Shown: one piece after another, positions 34,471 through 46,679 of the stretch
How positions within the stretch are numbered: position 1 is the first letter of the stretch
Layout: each line of letters starts with the position of its first letter
Assembly (NCBI RefSeq): GCF_901000735.1
Contig: NC_081545.1
Location: forward strand, 16,375,745-16,439,744
Reading direction: 5' to 3'
Length of the DNA: 64,000 bases
DNA from: Corylus avellana
Taxonomy: Eukaryota; Streptophyta; Magnoliopsida; Fagales; Betulaceae
Notes under the pieces: generated by a model
Database searches by the model: none
The model's input: the letters and a program-made list of their open reading frames with translations, nothing else
What the model was told of the DNA's origin: nothing
Translations under genes and position numbers: made by a program

Positions 34471-35750
34471 TGATGTACAAATTTAGTTCGAGGCCAAACC
34501 ACAAGGAGTTGTGTTGCAAAAACCAATTTTCTAATTTAAATTAACCATATTTCAACCTAGTTCCAAATTTCGTAGTTCTGTCATGCAAAAAACATAAACT
34601 AAACTAAATGATTTGAAAATAATTAATGGAAAAGTAATAAGGTTATCCGAATCCGCCTCGCCAAATCAAACAACATGTTCTTGCATTTTATGCATACAAT
34701 AGAAAACCAAAAAGTTTATACATTTTTCAAAAGTCGTAAAGACGCATATTAAATCATTCGATGAATCCTTTCGTTAAAAGAATCACAATGAATATTTAAT
34801 TGAGATCAAATCATCCACTGTATCTGTAGATCACAATGGATATTAGTCTCAATCCAATCATTCGATATACCCCCGGACAAAACACAAAGAATATAAAATT
34901 TAGCATGAATGAAATAACAACATTCAATCAAATGAGATTAATCAAACAATTGAATTGACTTTGAACAACAATTTAATTAAAAATCACATTGTATACATAA
35001 AACGACAAGAACATGAATGTTTATCAATGACGAGGCTTCATCTTCAACCTTAGTTGAAGATTTTAGCATCTCATGACAACAAAAACAATAACAAATTGAA
35101 TTGACATAATGAAAAACGTAAAACTTACAATAGAATTGGAGTTCAAAGCTCCGAAAACCCAGAAAACACGAATTTTGACAAAGTACGGCGCCCATGGCGC
35201 GTCTCCGTATGTTTATAATAGAAAAGAATGATATTTATAAGCTAATTTTAGGGCTTCGGTGTTGCCAGGTTAGCTGAGTGCGCTCGATCGCACTCAAGGT
35301 GTGCTCGATCGCACTCGAGGTGCGCTTGATCGCATTCATGCATCAGTTTCCACTTTCGATGGGCACGTGTGCATTTAATCGCACTAAATGTGCACTCAAG
35401 CGCACTACCTTCAAAATTTGCCAAATCTTGTGAAACCTGACTTTGTAGATCTTTGAGTTAGCTTTCCAATAACACTCAATATCACTTCAATTCGAGCTCT
35501 ACAACTCTAGATATGGCCTTTCTAGTGGGACTCGTTGGGTGCAAATCATCGCTCGATCCAAATTTGCTGCCAATGTTCTCTGAAGTGTCTTAAGCCTCAT
35601 AATTAATGGATTTTCCCTTTAAAGACGTAGTTTAGCAACCTACAAAACACTAAAATACCCAAACTAACCAAAACATCAGAAAATAAAAAAACTAAAGGCT
35701 TGGCAAATGCAGATCAAGGAGTCCAAATATGCAATATTTGGTACTCATCA
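34471..35750 (-). repeat. 5' LTR of the LARD-like element
   Basis: 1280 bp, TG...CA ends. Contains three consecutive near-palindromic units at about 35276-35338 of the type GTGCGCTCGATCGCACTCGA. No TATA element was assigned with confidence. Confidence 0.8.
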
Positions 35751-35755
35751 ACCAA

Positions 35756-37176
35756 CAAAACTCAGCAACAACCAAAATATAGGATATACATGATGACAGT
35801 TGTTGTCGATCCAAATTTTCTCCCCATATAAAATTATCTCCCCCTTTTTGTCACAAATTGACAGAAGAATTCCTAAAACACTTCACATAAAACATCAAAC
35901 ATATGGAGAACATAAAGATATACCAACAAAAATTGTATCGTAGAAATGCAAGAACATGAAACACATAAAGATGCCAATGAGACAATGCACAACGAAAATA
36001 CAACAAAACTCCCCCTCAAAATAAGGATATCAATGAAGGAACATCAAAGCACAATATCAAAGCTCCCCCTTAGGGCATGATACCAAAAACAAGGTTTCTC
36101 CCCCTAACAAGAAATCAACAACACACAAGATACTCATATCAAAGACTCATGTTTGAAGCAATGAATATCCCAAAATATCTCCAAATATTCAAAATATACA
36201 TGAGACATGAAAAGACAAGGACAACATCTTGTTTAACACAAGCAACGAAAAATGTTCCATTTTACTAATGCTTGAGTGAGTGTGTGTAAGCCAACCATTG
36301 AGCAATTAACAACTTACAAAAATGAGGAGTAAGCTTTATCAAAGAAGAGGTTTGAATAAGTAGATTACATCAAAAGTCAAACCTTATCATAGTAGGGCCT
36401 AGCCACTCTCATCCAATACATCCCTTATTTTTAACATAGCATAAGCTTGACACAGTGAACATTCCTTTAGGAATATGATCTTTTGATCTTGATTCACAAA
36501 AACTTCTCTTTGAGAAAGTGTCATTTAAACAATTTTGGTGCTTATCACAATTGGAGGAATGCTGAAATTTTGAAGCTCTAAGTTCAACTAGCAAATGGTT
36601 AATTCGATAGATACCACTGGTCAAACCTCATCAAATAGTTACCCAGTAACACTCACATTCAAAGTTAAGAATAAACTCAACTTAGGCTTAAAAGTGTGCA
36701 AAAATCAAGCATAAGTAAAACGTACCACATAAGCTTAGGCTTGTAGGTAACCACAAAACAAGTCCAAAGAACAAATCTCCATCTCATGCATATAGAGAAC
36801 ATTCTAAGACATAATGAATGAAGAATGAAACGTGAAAATTTAATAGACTATCAAGGTGCATATAACAACAAAAAAAGGAGGCACCAATTTTTTTTTTTTT
36901 TTTTTTTTTGAATTTATCAAACCACAAATGCACACACAAAAAATACAAAATAACAAATTAGCACAACATGCACTAGGATATGCAACAAATACGCTAGAAA
37001 GCTCAATCCTAGGCGTGTGAAAGACTCACCTATCCAACGGCGAGTTCATGACCACTTACCCTCAATGGGTGAGTAGTATCATCCTTCCTAACCCAATATT
37101 GAGTGATCTTAGGTCCAAATTTTTAATTTTTCTCAATCTCATCTAACCTAGATAGCACTTTCTTCATCATAAAAAA
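35756..37176 (-). mobile_element. Copia/SIRE-like remnant flanking the insertion
   Basis: Minus strand shows repeated GGGGGAG runs (AAAAAGGGGGAGATAA near 35840, GAGGGGGAGTTTTG near 36015, AAGGGGGAGCTTTG near 36070, AGGGGGAGAAACC near 36105), as in the long region before the 3' LTR of SIRE/Maximus Copia elements. At 37150-37060 fragments such as KVLSRLDEIEKN and WVRKDDTTHPLR appear with stops. It continues across the LARD-like insertion into 29953. It carries no complete protein domain. Confidence 0.45.
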
Positions 37177-38269
37177 TGTAGCGCCCCAGATTTTAAAAAC
37201 CCTCATTTAAAGATATTGCTTTGAAGGTAAAGATTATTTTAATATTCATATTAGGTAAGAATAGTTATTCACTTATTCTTGATGAATATATTAGTTTATA
37301 TGAATATTTTAAGTATGAGTATTGATTTGAGATTATTATATCATAAATCTTGATTTTTATGAGAGATTATTTTCAGATGATTTTATTGGGTGATTTATGA
37401 GGTATGATGATTTTAATTAGGTTAACAGAATATTATAGTATCAATTTAGAGGAGGATTTTATAGTGGATGATTTATTAGTAGAGAGAATTAGATGGATTA
37501 TTTTAAGAGTGATGGGTCAGTTTTAGGAAAATTTGCACCCAAACCATTTCCAATTTTTCTCCTTTTCCCATTTTTAAGAATTGCTGACACCTTCTTTCCA
37601 TTCCTTTTATTATTGTTTTTATTATTTGATTTTATCATTTATTCCTTCAATCACACAATTTTCTCCTTTACCATTTTTCTTTTCTTTTTACTCCTCCCTT
37701 TTTACCCCTTGCCCTATCACTTCTCACCTTTAACTTCTTTTTTCTCAATTTTCCTCAACTGCCCATCCCCCCCTTTTCCTTCTTCTTTCTCCTTCTTTTC
37801 CTACCTTTCTTTTCTTTCTCTTGAATAAACACAGAGAGTGGAACGGCAAAATTGAAGAGAGAGATCGACGCAGAGATTTAGAACGAGTTGAGAGAGAGAN
37901 NNNNNNNNNNNNNNNNNNNNNNNNNNNNNNNNNNNNNNNNNNNNNNNNNNNNNNNNNNNNNNNNNNNNNNNNNNNNNNNNNNNNNNNNNNNNNNNNNNNA
38001 TATAGCTTGTGGGTGGGTTGGTTGGCTGAGTGTGTGTGGGTTTGCTAGGTAACCGATTGGGTCTTGAGGTTTCGGGTATGGGAGTTCTTGAGGGTTTCAT
38101 ATGTGCTTGAGTGTTCTCTGTCATGGCCGTTTATGAGTGTAAAATCTGGGTAATTTTAGTGTCTTGGCCGATGGAGCTCTTGAAGTGGTTTGGTAGTTTT
38201 GATTTTTGGAGTTGGAGTTTGTTTTTGGGTAGTTCTAGTTGATTATGGCTGAATGAATCTTGAGGTGAT
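37177..38269 (+). repeat. 5' LTR (first part) of a gypsy-like element without pol
   Basis: Begins TGTAGCGCCCCAGATTTTAA, identical for most of 125 bp to the start of the 3' LTR at 48320. Contains a pyrimidine-rich stretch and a 100-N gap (37900-37999). The LTR is interrupted at 38270 by a hAT element and resumes at 43038. Confidence 0.75.
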
Positions 38270-38565
38270 CAGGGGCGAAACTAGGATTTTAGGATTGGGG
38301 GGCCGGACTTATAGAATACATAAATATATAGATATATATAGTCTTTCTTTATAGGTGTGTATTTATGCTAAATAAAAACTGAGAACTCTTAAATTTAATT
38401 TCATATTAAATTGTACGACATTACAAAAGTTGCATGTCTATAGAATCATCAAAGAAAAGATCAAGAGAACTTTCTTTTACTATAGACATGTACAAAAAAG
38501 ATCAAAAAAAAGAACATAGTTTCTCCTTCAAATTATGCTCGACGACGATCGCTAATGGAATAAAA

Positions 38566-40989
38566 TTAATCCATCATCATCTCTGAAGTAAAATTCTTAG
38601 CAATTTCTTTCTCAATATAAACTACCAAATGGTCTGCAAGAAACTCATCTTCCATTCTAGTACGCAATCTAGTCTTTACAAGTTTCATGGCAGAAAAAGC
38701 TCGTTTTGTAGTCGCAGTAGAAACAGGGAGAGTCAACACTAGGCAAACCAATCTGTCAGTCAAAGGATAGATCTTTGATTTTTCTAAAACTGCCAATCCT
38801 CTGCATAACTCAAATAATGTAGACATATTCTGAAAATCTTGATGCTTTGGCACATCAAGCTTATAATGCTGCAACTGAAATTTCAAACAAATTTTTTCTT
38901 GCTCAGTGAAATCTCGAGGATAAAACTTCTCAGCTAACTTACATATATCATCAATCTTAAATGATTTGTATGCATCTTTAGGGCTTAAAGCGATGCTAGG
39001 AATGAGGAGTTCCACAACTTGCTCATTAAATCTATTTTTCAATTCTTGTAACTGGAAATCTATTGCAGCAGTAAATATATCAACTCTAAAATGATGCTCC
39101 ATTGTTGTTGGAGACCCTTCATCTTGACGACAAGATCTACCTCGAGCTCTAGTGTAATGAGCATTCATATTAGGAATATCAATATCATTTTCTTCACAAA
39201 ATGATTTAATAGTAGTAAGCAAAGGCTCCCACCCATCATCTCTCATCTTTTGAATGAGTGATTGTGTAGTTGAAACTTGACTCATGGCATTTAAAATGTC
39301 TAGTGACTTTTGTTGCAAAGATTGGTAAAGCATATTTGTGAGTCCCACAATTTCTTTCATCAAATGCAATATCAAAATAAATTCAAATGATGTTAATATC
39401 ATGTAAGCCACTTCAGCATCACCACGTTGAGAATAATTAGCTCCCTCATTTGAGATCTTGTTGATAACTGAACAAGTTGCACCATACATTCTTATCATGC
39501 TACAAACAGATTGATAATGAGATGACCATCGAGTATCTCCAGGTCGTTGCAAAGTGCCAATTTGGTTTATCCCTCTTTCAGTCTCAATTGCATTAGAAGC
39601 AACCAAATTTTCAATTTCAACAGCATGAATAGATTGCAAGTCATCATGACGTTTAGAAGAACTCCCAACAATATTAATAATTGAAGCCAACTGGATAAAG
39701 AATTGATGAATGCGCTTGGCTTCTCTAGATGTTGCAACTAAAGCTAATTGTAGTTTATGAGCCATGCAATGCACATAATATGCATAGGGAAAATCCCTAA
39801 CAAATAAAGCTTGTAACCCATTCCATTCACCACGCATATTACTAGCTCCATCATGTCCTTGGCCTTGAATATTTTCAATTTGGAGATTGTAACGAGAAAG
39901 AACAACACATATCTCTTTTTTCAAAGTTGATGCAGAAGTATCTTTAACATGCACAATATGAAAGAATCGCTCCCTAATAAAACCATTTTTATCAACAAAC
40001 CTCAAAATAATAGCCATTTGCTCCCTTTTTGATTCATCCCAAGCTTCATCAACGAGAATGCAAAATTTGCCATCCCCAATTTCTTTTCTAATCGCATCCC
40101 GCACTTTATTTGCAATGATATGTAGGATTTCCTTTTGAATTTTGGGTGATGTATATTTGGCATTTTTTGGAGCATTTTCCAAGACAAGTCCAGCAACATC
40201 GTCATTATAGCTTGCTAGGAGCTTTACCAATTCAATGAAGTTACCTTGATTTTTCGTGCCAGAGCTTTCATCGTGACCTCTAAAGGGACATGCTTGGAAT
40301 GTAAGCCATTGAACACTATCTATAGAGGTTTTGAGCCGCAACTGATTATTCTTTGTTTCTTGTAATGTTTGCTTTTCAACTATCTTGTCAATATGCCCTG
40401 ACTGATTCATTAGATCCTCACAACATTTCACGGCAATATTATGTGGTGAATTTGGATCTTTCCCCACATGTCTCATTAAAGAACTATTCATCCCATCGCT
40501 TGCCTTTTTCCAATTGTTAAAACCTTTCCCTGTAAATGCATCTGATCCTGGACGACCTGTTGGTTTCTTAGCAAAAACATAGCATGGAAGACAAAATATA
40601 GCATCCTTTGATTTTGAGTACTCCAACCAAGTTGAGTATGTCTCAAACCAAGAGGCTTGAAATCGGCAACGATTATTACTCATTCCTGAATATGGATATT
40701 CCGAAAGCTTGGGTTGACATGGTTTGGCTCTAATATAAGCATGTCGAATGTCATCTTGTAAGTTAACAGGGAATTCCCATATTTGCGGACGTAATCCTGG
40801 ATCACGTTGCAAAAAGGTAGCATTCATTTCTTCAGGTTGAATTCTTGGACATTTGGAGGGATGCTCATTAGTCACTAAAACCTCGAGATCCGTTGCTAAA
40901 GGTCTCTCTAAATGTGTACAAGTACTAACTTCTTATTGACTCGCATCTTTTTTCTTAAAGAATGAATCAAGTGTTTTTGGCTTTCCCAT
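38566..40989 (-). pseudogene. zinc finger MYM-type 1-like hAT transposase, one nonsense codon
   Basis: From ATG at 40989 (MGKPKTLDSFFKKK, the usual N-terminus of this group) to the stop at 38566 there are about 807 codons in one frame, broken only by TAA at 40933-40935 (codon 19). The remaining 788 codons are open. Domains: TTF-type zinc finger around SWFETYSTWLEYS and AIFCLPCYVFAKK (about 40675-40560); DUF4371 and RNase H-like core with FCILVDEAWDES (near 40050) and GQGHDGASNMRGEW (near 39845); DTRWSSHY near 39530; hAT dimerisation domain ending VSTATTKRAFSAMKLVKTRL (near 38700). Such proteins cut and paste the element through its TIRs. The first downstream ATG with the full zinc finger follows the stop, so reinitiation could in principle yield a shorter product; that is inference. 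Confidence 0.85.
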
Positions 40990-43029
40990 ATTTCTCTTAA
41001 CTTTAAGAAAAATTATGGATCAAGAATTAACCTGAAAAATATCTAAAAGTATAAGATTTTTGTTTAGAATTTCATTATATTTCTTATTATCACTAACAAG
41101 TGAAGGAATGCCAAATAAATTAATAAATTCAATCCTATCAAATTAACCCACAAAATCTAACAATGAAAACTAAAATAAAAAAATTGTATAATTTTTCTAT
41201 ATCAAAATACTCATTCGATTCGAAATCTCATGGCATCATAAATATAGTACAAACTACTAGCAAAATAAACTAATCATAATCTCTAGGGTCCAAAAAAAAA
41301 AGTACCTTTTAGCGTGATACCTCGTTCTTGCCTTCCCAAAACTGGTTGTGCCTTACCACAATACGACCTAAATTTGTCAAAACCTATTTATCAAAAAAAA
41401 AAAAAAAATTGTTAAAACCTGATCACATATCACATACTTTTGGCATCTCATTCTTATCTATGGACCATAGTCATGTGACTCAACTTCACTCTTAGCTACC
41501 AATTGAATATTATAAGATCATTAGTTCATTACAATTTACACTTTATTATAAAACATGTAAGCTGAAAATTCCAATTGAAGGCTAAGCTTAGAGCCTCAAA
41601 CAATGGAAATTTTTTAAGCTCACATCCTCACACAACAAGTCCATTTTATTTTATTTTTTTTATTTTTAATATCACATTCTTTACTGGAGTCTGGATGTAA
41701 TAATGATTTGCATTTTCCACGTTGACTATCTTTTGAGTTGCTACCAAAATTCACAAAATTTGACAAAAATCTAAGGGAAATAAAGGCACCAACTCACCTA
41801 TAACAAAATTAAAAAATAAAAATAAAAACAACACGTACAAACCCAAAAAAAAAAAAAAAAAAACAACTTCACGTGATCACTCTCAGGCACTCACTATTAC
41901 CAAACAACAATTAACAAAGTCAAAGTGGGCAAGTGGCAAGTCACTCACCAATCACCATTCACCAACAAAAGGCAACAATTAGCAAAAAAGACAAACTTCT
42001 TGAAACTTCCTATAATCCTATTCAGACTATTCAGTATTCAAATAAAAAAACTGCACTGACCTCGTGCTGGCGACAGTGGCGAGGCAGACTTTTTTGTCTT
42101 GCAGTTTCACTTTTGCTTATGCTTTAAAGTTTAAGCCTTTTCAAATGCTTGAGACCGAGAGAGAAAATGAGAGTTTTGTAGAAGCCAGAAGGTCACGCAC
42201 ACGCACTCATGCCGCTCACCAGACTCCAGTCGGCAGTCAGCCAGTCATCACACACCGACACACGAGTCACACGACTTTGGCCTTTGGGCTTCACCGCTTC
42301 ACAGCCTTCACGCCTTCACCAGTTCACCGCTTCAGTTTATCAAAAAATCAGAATCTGATTTTTTGAGTAGAGATAAAGAGTTGCTGAGTTGCAGTCTTGC
42401 AGAATGCAGATATACATTGGCAGAAAAAGTAAACAAGCTTACAACTTACAAGCATCTTCAATCTTCCAACTTCCAACTTCCAAGCTTTAATTTTTCGTCA
42501 AATGGATGATGCATCTAAGATTGTAAGAGAGATCCGCGGCTCAGTCACAAACTCACAGACTCACACAGTGCGCACTTCCATTCTAGAGACAGTAGAGTGG
42601 TTTTGAAAGGTGAAGAGAGATGAGAGAACTGAGAAGGCTTCTCTGAGAAGCTTTTGTTTTCAAGACAGAAAGGTCGATTTTGTGCCTTTTGTTTTGATGC
42701 TAGGCTGCCAGCAGAGGTAAGTTTGATGTGATGCAACAAAAAAGCTTAAAACTCCATATCAATTTTAGTTCTGCTAGTTAGAAACGAACCAGAGAAAAAC
42801 GAACCAGAGAAAGACTATATCGTTTAGGTCAAATAGAAAGATTTAATTTTAGTTGGGGTGAAATTAAAAAAAATTAAAGAGGATAAAAATATTATTTTGG
42901 GGGGACGAATTTATAAATTTGGGGGTACAAATTTTTTAATTTAAGAGACAAATTTATAAAATATATATATATATATATATTTAAAGAAAAATTTCAAAAA
43001 ATTTACTTCAACACGTTGTTCTGCCCTTG
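40990..43029. other. hAT 5' non-coding region
   Basis: No coding signal. Contains A-runs at 41395-41408 and 41848-41864, and a (TA)n run at 42960-42980. The small open frames at 41933-42366 are rejected. Confidence 0.5.
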
Positions 43030-43037
43030 GAGGTGCT

Positions 43038-44367
43038 GCCATGACCGAACTAGGAGTCTTTAGAGCTTCTAAATGTTGATGAGTTTTGGGATGGATTTAG
43101 TGGGTGTTTAACGATGAAGCTGGTGAGATTGAGGAAGAGAGAAAGGAGAACAGTGACAAAGAGAGAGAAACCATGAGACAGAGAGAGAAAAGATTTGGGA
43201 GAAATAGTCAATGAGAATTATTAAAAGAAATAGACTGTAAAATTGAGAGAGAGGAATGAGTAGTCTGAAGAGGAAAGAGAGACGGTGTTATAAAAGAGAG
43301 AATTGGCTAAATCCCGTTTTACTGATTAAATTCATCTGAGGAAAACCCACTCCTTGTATTGTTGATTAATTAGCTAATTTCAATTGATTTTAATTTTAAA
43401 CAGTTATTAATTTAAAAGTTGTTAAACAGAATGGGACAACTAGATTTTCAAGGTGTTTATTAGCAATAAAAAGACTGCTCATAGCTATAGTCTAGAGGTA
43501 AATGGATTTACTATCCCTTCCAAAAAAATTATCATATCATTCTATTTATACAATTTTGTTTCAAACTGCAAATGATTATTTTGTTTATATTATGGAATTA
43601 TGTTGCATGCATAAAAAGTTCGAAAAAAAGATACATTTTGAAAATAGTGATGTTGATAAAGAGAATTTTGAGAAAATGATAATAAATCCTCCAAAATGAT
43701 GCCTTACGATGTATCAAGAGAAGTATAAGAAATGAGGAAAAAGTTAGAAAATGAGGGTACATGTATGGAAGAGAGTATTTTTGGTCCCAAGAGAAACAAG
43801 AAAGAAGCTCGGTACCAATGCTAAGGATGGAAGCACAACCGCTGAAGGAGGTTCTGCCATAAGGTGGTTCCATCATTTATTTGCCATGCTGAGTGCACCT
43901 AGAGTTAATCGGCTAGCTAGGGGACGGGGCTGTGGCCATGATATCTCATCCTAGCTCGCAAGGGCCGCACAACCTTAGTATACGGGAGTAACAGTATACA
44001 TGTGCCCTCGTATGAGATAAAGACTATTAGCAAATTTTTTTGATGATAATATATTTTATGTGCTTTCTGTTTTTCTTTAAAAATTACTAGGAACATATAT
44101 TTTTATGCGTTCCAATTTTCAAAACGGGACAAAGAGTAAAACTGCTTATGGTTGTAGATTTTACTTATTGGGCCCCCTTTGGGCTCATCAGTTTTATTTC
44201 TTGTTTCAGGCAAAGAGCATGCTGAAATAGAAGGCCGGAATGGGGGCATAATTTATTTTTTCAATAATTTGTATTAAACACTTTGTTAGACGTTATAGAT
44301 CTTTGTAAAATTGTGTTGTAAAAGAAAAAAGTGACAAATCCAGCCTTAGCGAGTTGTGGATGTTACA
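43038..44367 (+). repeat. 5' LTR (second part) of the gypsy-like element
   Basis: Continues the LTR after the hAT insertion and ends GTTGTGGATGTTACA, giving TGTAGC...GTTACA overall and an LTR of about 2.4 kb without the insertion. The phrases around 43900-44010 and GGGCTCATCAGTTTTATTTC near 44180 resemble chromovirus (Tekay-like) LTRs; that lineage call is from memory. Confidence 0.65.
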
Positions 44368-44371
44368 ATTA

Positions 44372-44383
44372 TGGTATCAAAGC
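44372..44383 (+). other. primer binding site (initiator tRNA-Met)
   Basis: TGGTATCAAAGC lies four bases after the LTR end. The canonical PBS for plant initiator tRNA-Met is TGGTATCAGAGC, so there is one mismatch. Confidence 0.75.
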
Positions 44384-44409
44384 AAATGTTATAAAGTTCT
44401 GCAGACTTT

Positions 44410-44415
<6 letters not shown>

Positions 44416-44463
<48 letters not shown>

Positions 44464-44486
44464 TTATTTATTTATTTATTTATCTA
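44416..44486. repeat. compound microsatellite (TA)n-(TTTA)n
   Basis: About 22 TA units followed by about seven TTTA units, directly after the PBS region. Confidence 0.9.
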
Positions 44487-45699
44487 TTTTGGGTAATGGG
44501 AAGCCACATTCCGGCCAAATAGAATCTATTTTTGTAGTCTCTAATAAATGATGCATGAGCATTTTAATAATGGTTTATATTTTTTGTTGTGTCATCGCAT
44601 GTTAAAAAAAAAAAAAAAAATCGACTTAAGTGAGAGTAATGAGGGGATTTTGAGTATGGTGATCAAGTTGATGACGAAGATGGATTTTTTTTAGATGGAA
44701 GATAGGTTGTGATCTATAGTACCTGCTCATTTGGATTAATGGCAATTTTCTTGATCAATAAAAGTATATTTTGAAGTGTCTTGGGGATTTAAGAAAGATT
44801 ATTGATTATGATTTAAAAATCGTATGATGGTTTTATTGATTTAGGTTGTGAGATGATTGTGTAATTGACTTGGTGACAAAATGGTCTTATGGATGTAGGT
44901 TGTAAAATGATTCTTGTAATTGAATTGGTGATATAAGAGTTTATATGAGTTTTTGATCATGGTTAAGGTTTGGTTGATGGCAATAATGGCACTATGATTG
45001 TGGTTATAATATATGGATTGATGAATAAGGATTACGTAGTGACATGATGTGAATGTCCAAGTATTGCAGGGATTAATGAAATGAGGTATGCCCTAGAATC
45101 TCTAAGATATTTTGAGATTTACATTTGTGGTTTAAGGATTTTGATATTTTCGGATGATCGTGATGACTTTAAGGTACAATTCATGAAATCTTTGAAGTGA
45201 TTCTTAGAAATTGATGTGTTAGGTTTTCTGTAATTGAGGAAAACTATATTGAAGTGATGGTTAAAGTTTTGAGGGTAAATTGGTGCACTTAGGTTGTGAA
45301 TAATACTTAAAGTACTAAGGCACTAGTAGATAATGAATCATGAGAATTTTAGTTACATGCCAAGGCCTTAAGTATAATGTTCATTCACTTGGTAATAACG
45401 ATTGATTATTATTCTTGGGGTAATTTGAAGCATAGAGTTAAAAGTTGGAAGGCAGTTCAAAATAGTGATAGGATCTAAATCTCCTTACAAGATATATGTT
45501 TGATGATATTGAGGTGTTTCAGAGGTTGTTAATATGTGATTGGTGTACCTTGATGTTTTGTGAGTGTTAGGAATCTACCAGTGTGATTAGCCTAATAATC
45601 AAAGAGTATATATGAAGCTACCATGAATATGCTATAATTTCAAAGCAAATAGAAATGTTCGGGGAACAATCTCCTTATTAGACCAATGTTTATTAATAC

Positions 45700-45799
<100 letters not shown>

Positions 45800-45929
45800 G
45801 CATGAAGAGACTTGTAGTAATGACAAGCAAATGCTTTCACAAAGCTGCTCCAAGAGATCACTTATGCAAAGAGAGAATTTAGCACGAGTAGAATTGTAGA
45901 TATTTTATATATTTGAGTTATCGAAAAGA

Positions 45930-46560
45930 GTAATTATTTCAAATGAGGTACTTGGCTTGAGGTTGGGTGGAAAGATGTGCGACAATTCTAGATATCGACC
46001 TGGAGTTTTGTTGTCGCTGGAGACGTTCAGTAGTCTCCTTCATTTCTAGCATTTTTATTCCAAGGTCTTCCGCTTACGACACCACTAGCTTCTTCAGCTT
46101 AGTATTTTCTTGCTTCAAATCCACATGTTTCTTTCTGTAGGGTTTGAGCGGTCACTGTAAGACCCCACTTGGGTTCTTATGATTTTCATTTCCTCATTTT
46201 TGACACTCAGACATCATGCTAAATCATAATCAGAAGCAGTACCTTGGATATTGAATGCTAGGGAATCATTAATAGTGCCAGTGTCAAACCTACCCGCCAA
46301 CAAGGACTGATCCCGTGGAGTTACGAGACGTTTAGCCATTGCCACAGCAGTCGAGTCATGGAGCATGACAGAATCATGGATAGTGATAGGATCGTTATCA
46401 AAGGTAAGGTTGGATGCCATATGTCAGGATGTATGGTAAGCATGTCGGATTGTGCAGGGGCGCCGGGGAATACAGCTGGTACGTTGGGTTGTATTGCAGG
46501 AGCAACATTTAAGTCAATGTTGTTGATAGAGGATGATGATGCAACCATTTGTGGAGGTTT
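45930..46560 (-). pseudogene. plant-transposon ORF fragment (mobile-domain-like tail)
   Basis: Minus strand, two overlapping frames: an N-proximal piece (MVASSSSINNIDLNVAP, from 46548) and, after a frameshift near 46400, AVAMAKRLVTPRDQSLLAGR and NDSLAFNIQGTAS. After a stop near 46214 come KKHVDLKQENTKLKKLVV and LQRQQNSRSISRIV, a coiled-coil-like tail. From memory this layout matches the C-terminal part of the putative plant-transposon ORFs carried by retrotransposons. Family assignment is tentative. Confidence 0.4.
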
Positions 46561-46679
46561 AAGGAAAACTTTGGAAGAAGTGTTGGGAATAAATGTGCAG
46601 AGAGACTGGATGTCAAAAAGCGAAGGAATTTCTGTATTTCTGGAAGCAACAGTCGTGTGGCTTTTAAAGAGAATATTTT

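Larger units (their letters stand above)
29959..35750 (-). mobile_element. complete non-autonomous LTR retrotransposon (LARD-like)
   Basis: 5.8-kb element on the minus strand: 5' LTR 34471-35750, PBS next to it, gag-like frame 33895-32714, long non-coding region, PPT at 31242-31256, and 3' LTR 29959-31241. Both LTRs run TGATGAGT...TACATCA. The target duplication is perfect: ACCAA at 29954-29958 and 35751-35755. There is no protease, reverse transcriptase or integrase, so it must depend on another element. LTRs differ by several percent, including a run of extra GC-rich motifs in the 5' LTR, indicating appreciable age or gene conversion. Confidence 0.85.
38270..43029 (-). mobile_element. hAT transposon (ZMYM1/TTF type), nearly intact
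   Basis: 4.76 kb inserted in the LTR. Termini: left CAGGGGCGAAAC, right (reverse complement) CAAGGGCAGAAC. Target duplication is 8 bp with one mismatch: GAGGTGAT (38262-38269) and GAGGTGCT (43030-43037). It encodes one transposase on the minus strand. The subterminal part contains GGGGGGCC-type G-runs at the left and GGGGGGACGAATTT near 42898 at the right, as in plant elements of this group. About 2 kb upstream of the transposase is non-coding, with a TA run near 42960. Confidence 0.8.

Noticed and set aside
37493..37828. Phenylalanine/leucine-rich 111-codon frame as a membrane protein
   Set aside because: It is produced by a pyrimidine-rich part of an LTR (U3/R-like); hydrophobicity reflects T-rich composition.
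42064..42366. Open frame of 100 codons upstream of the hAT transposase as a second hAT gene
   Set aside because: No domain, wrong strand relative to the transposase, low-complexity TH-rich text (repeated CAC words).
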